From NCBI GenBank assembly GCA_946544555.1, contig CAMNMI010000007.1:1-21008 (forward strand): a DNA stretch of 21,008 nucleotides, in the 5' to 3' direction. Shown here piece by piece: positions 20,955-21,008 of the stretch. Positions within the stretch are counted from its first letter, which is position 1. Each line of letters starts with the position of its first letter. Made by a program: the position numbers and the translations under genes. The notes under the pieces were generated by a model. That model had not been told where the DNA came from. It searched no databases and was given only the letters and a program-made list of their open reading frames with translations. This DNA is from an uncultured Rickettsiales bacterium. GTDB lineage: Bacteria; Pseudomonadota; Alphaproteobacteria; Rickettsiales; Deianiraeaceae.

Positions 20955-21008
20955 GTTGCGCTGCCCGAGGCCACGCCCTCGCGGTTTGGCTGCGCCTCGT
21001 TCCTCGGC
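20955..21008 (+). repeat. GC-rich palindromic repeat, copy 10, cut by window end
   Basis: The left arm GTTGCGCTGCCCGAGGCCAC, then CGGTTTGGCTGCGCCTCGTTCCTCGG, matches copies 1 and 5. The right arm would lie outside the window. Confidence 0.85.

Noticed and set aside
2923..21008. CRISPR array from the repeated GC-rich units
   Set aside because: Copies are kilobases apart, in both orientations and with genes between them, so there is no repeat-spacer pattern.

Overview
The window is a piece of an AT-rich bacterial chromosome that looks alphaproteobacterial, most likely from a host-associated lineage such as Rickettsiales or Holosporales (inference). The reasons are the style of its BamE lipoprotein, its bS21, its class II KdsA, its scattered housekeeping genes and the large share of Asn/Lys-rich orphan proteins. 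KdsA and BamE imply a Gram-negative envelope with Kdo-containing LPS. No search could be run, so the taxon is a suggestion only.

Layout. 1-2362: two minus-strand orphan genes, one a partial protein with a caspase-like His/Cys pattern and one a 551-aa coiled-coil protein. 2450-3311: a plus-strand M15-type peptidase and a short RnpA-like protein. 3449-3767: two overlapping small membrane-protein genes (minus). 4064-6775: a tight dnaN-secF-ruvA operon. 6750-8697: kdsA (plus) among small minus-strand orphans. 8755-9338: rplU-rpmA (minus). 9660-10652: an Asn-rich orphan (minus). 10745-11929: miaB without a TRAM domain (plus). 12001-13691: bamE (plus) between two orphans (minus). 13914-14894: a quinone oxidoreductase (plus). 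14998-19249: a minus-strand block with an extended bS21 gene, a methyltransferase-family membrane protein, a DedA protein and lon. 19365-20940: an orphan, tRNA-Glu(UUC) and a CysQ/inositol-monophosphatase family gene (plus).

The most striking non-coding signal is a family of ten GC-rich imperfect palindromes of 56-119 bp. All lie between genes and occur in both orientations. Their paired arms change together from copy to copy, which points to a maintained hairpin. They differ sharply in composition from their AT-rich surroundings and usually lack the U-run of an intrinsic terminator.

A second pattern is regulatory. Nearly every orphan gene has its own near-consensus sigma70-type promoter (TTGACA-like, 16-18 bp spacer, TATAAT-like), and these promoters correct several over-long ORF starts. 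Clear Shine-Dalgarno sequences are scarce. The bS21 encoded here carries an extra C-terminal region of about 90 residues, of interest because bS21 sits near the anti-Shine-Dalgarno on the ribosome. The orphans may include host-directed or cell-surface proteins; this is inference from composition and motifs, not from recognised families.
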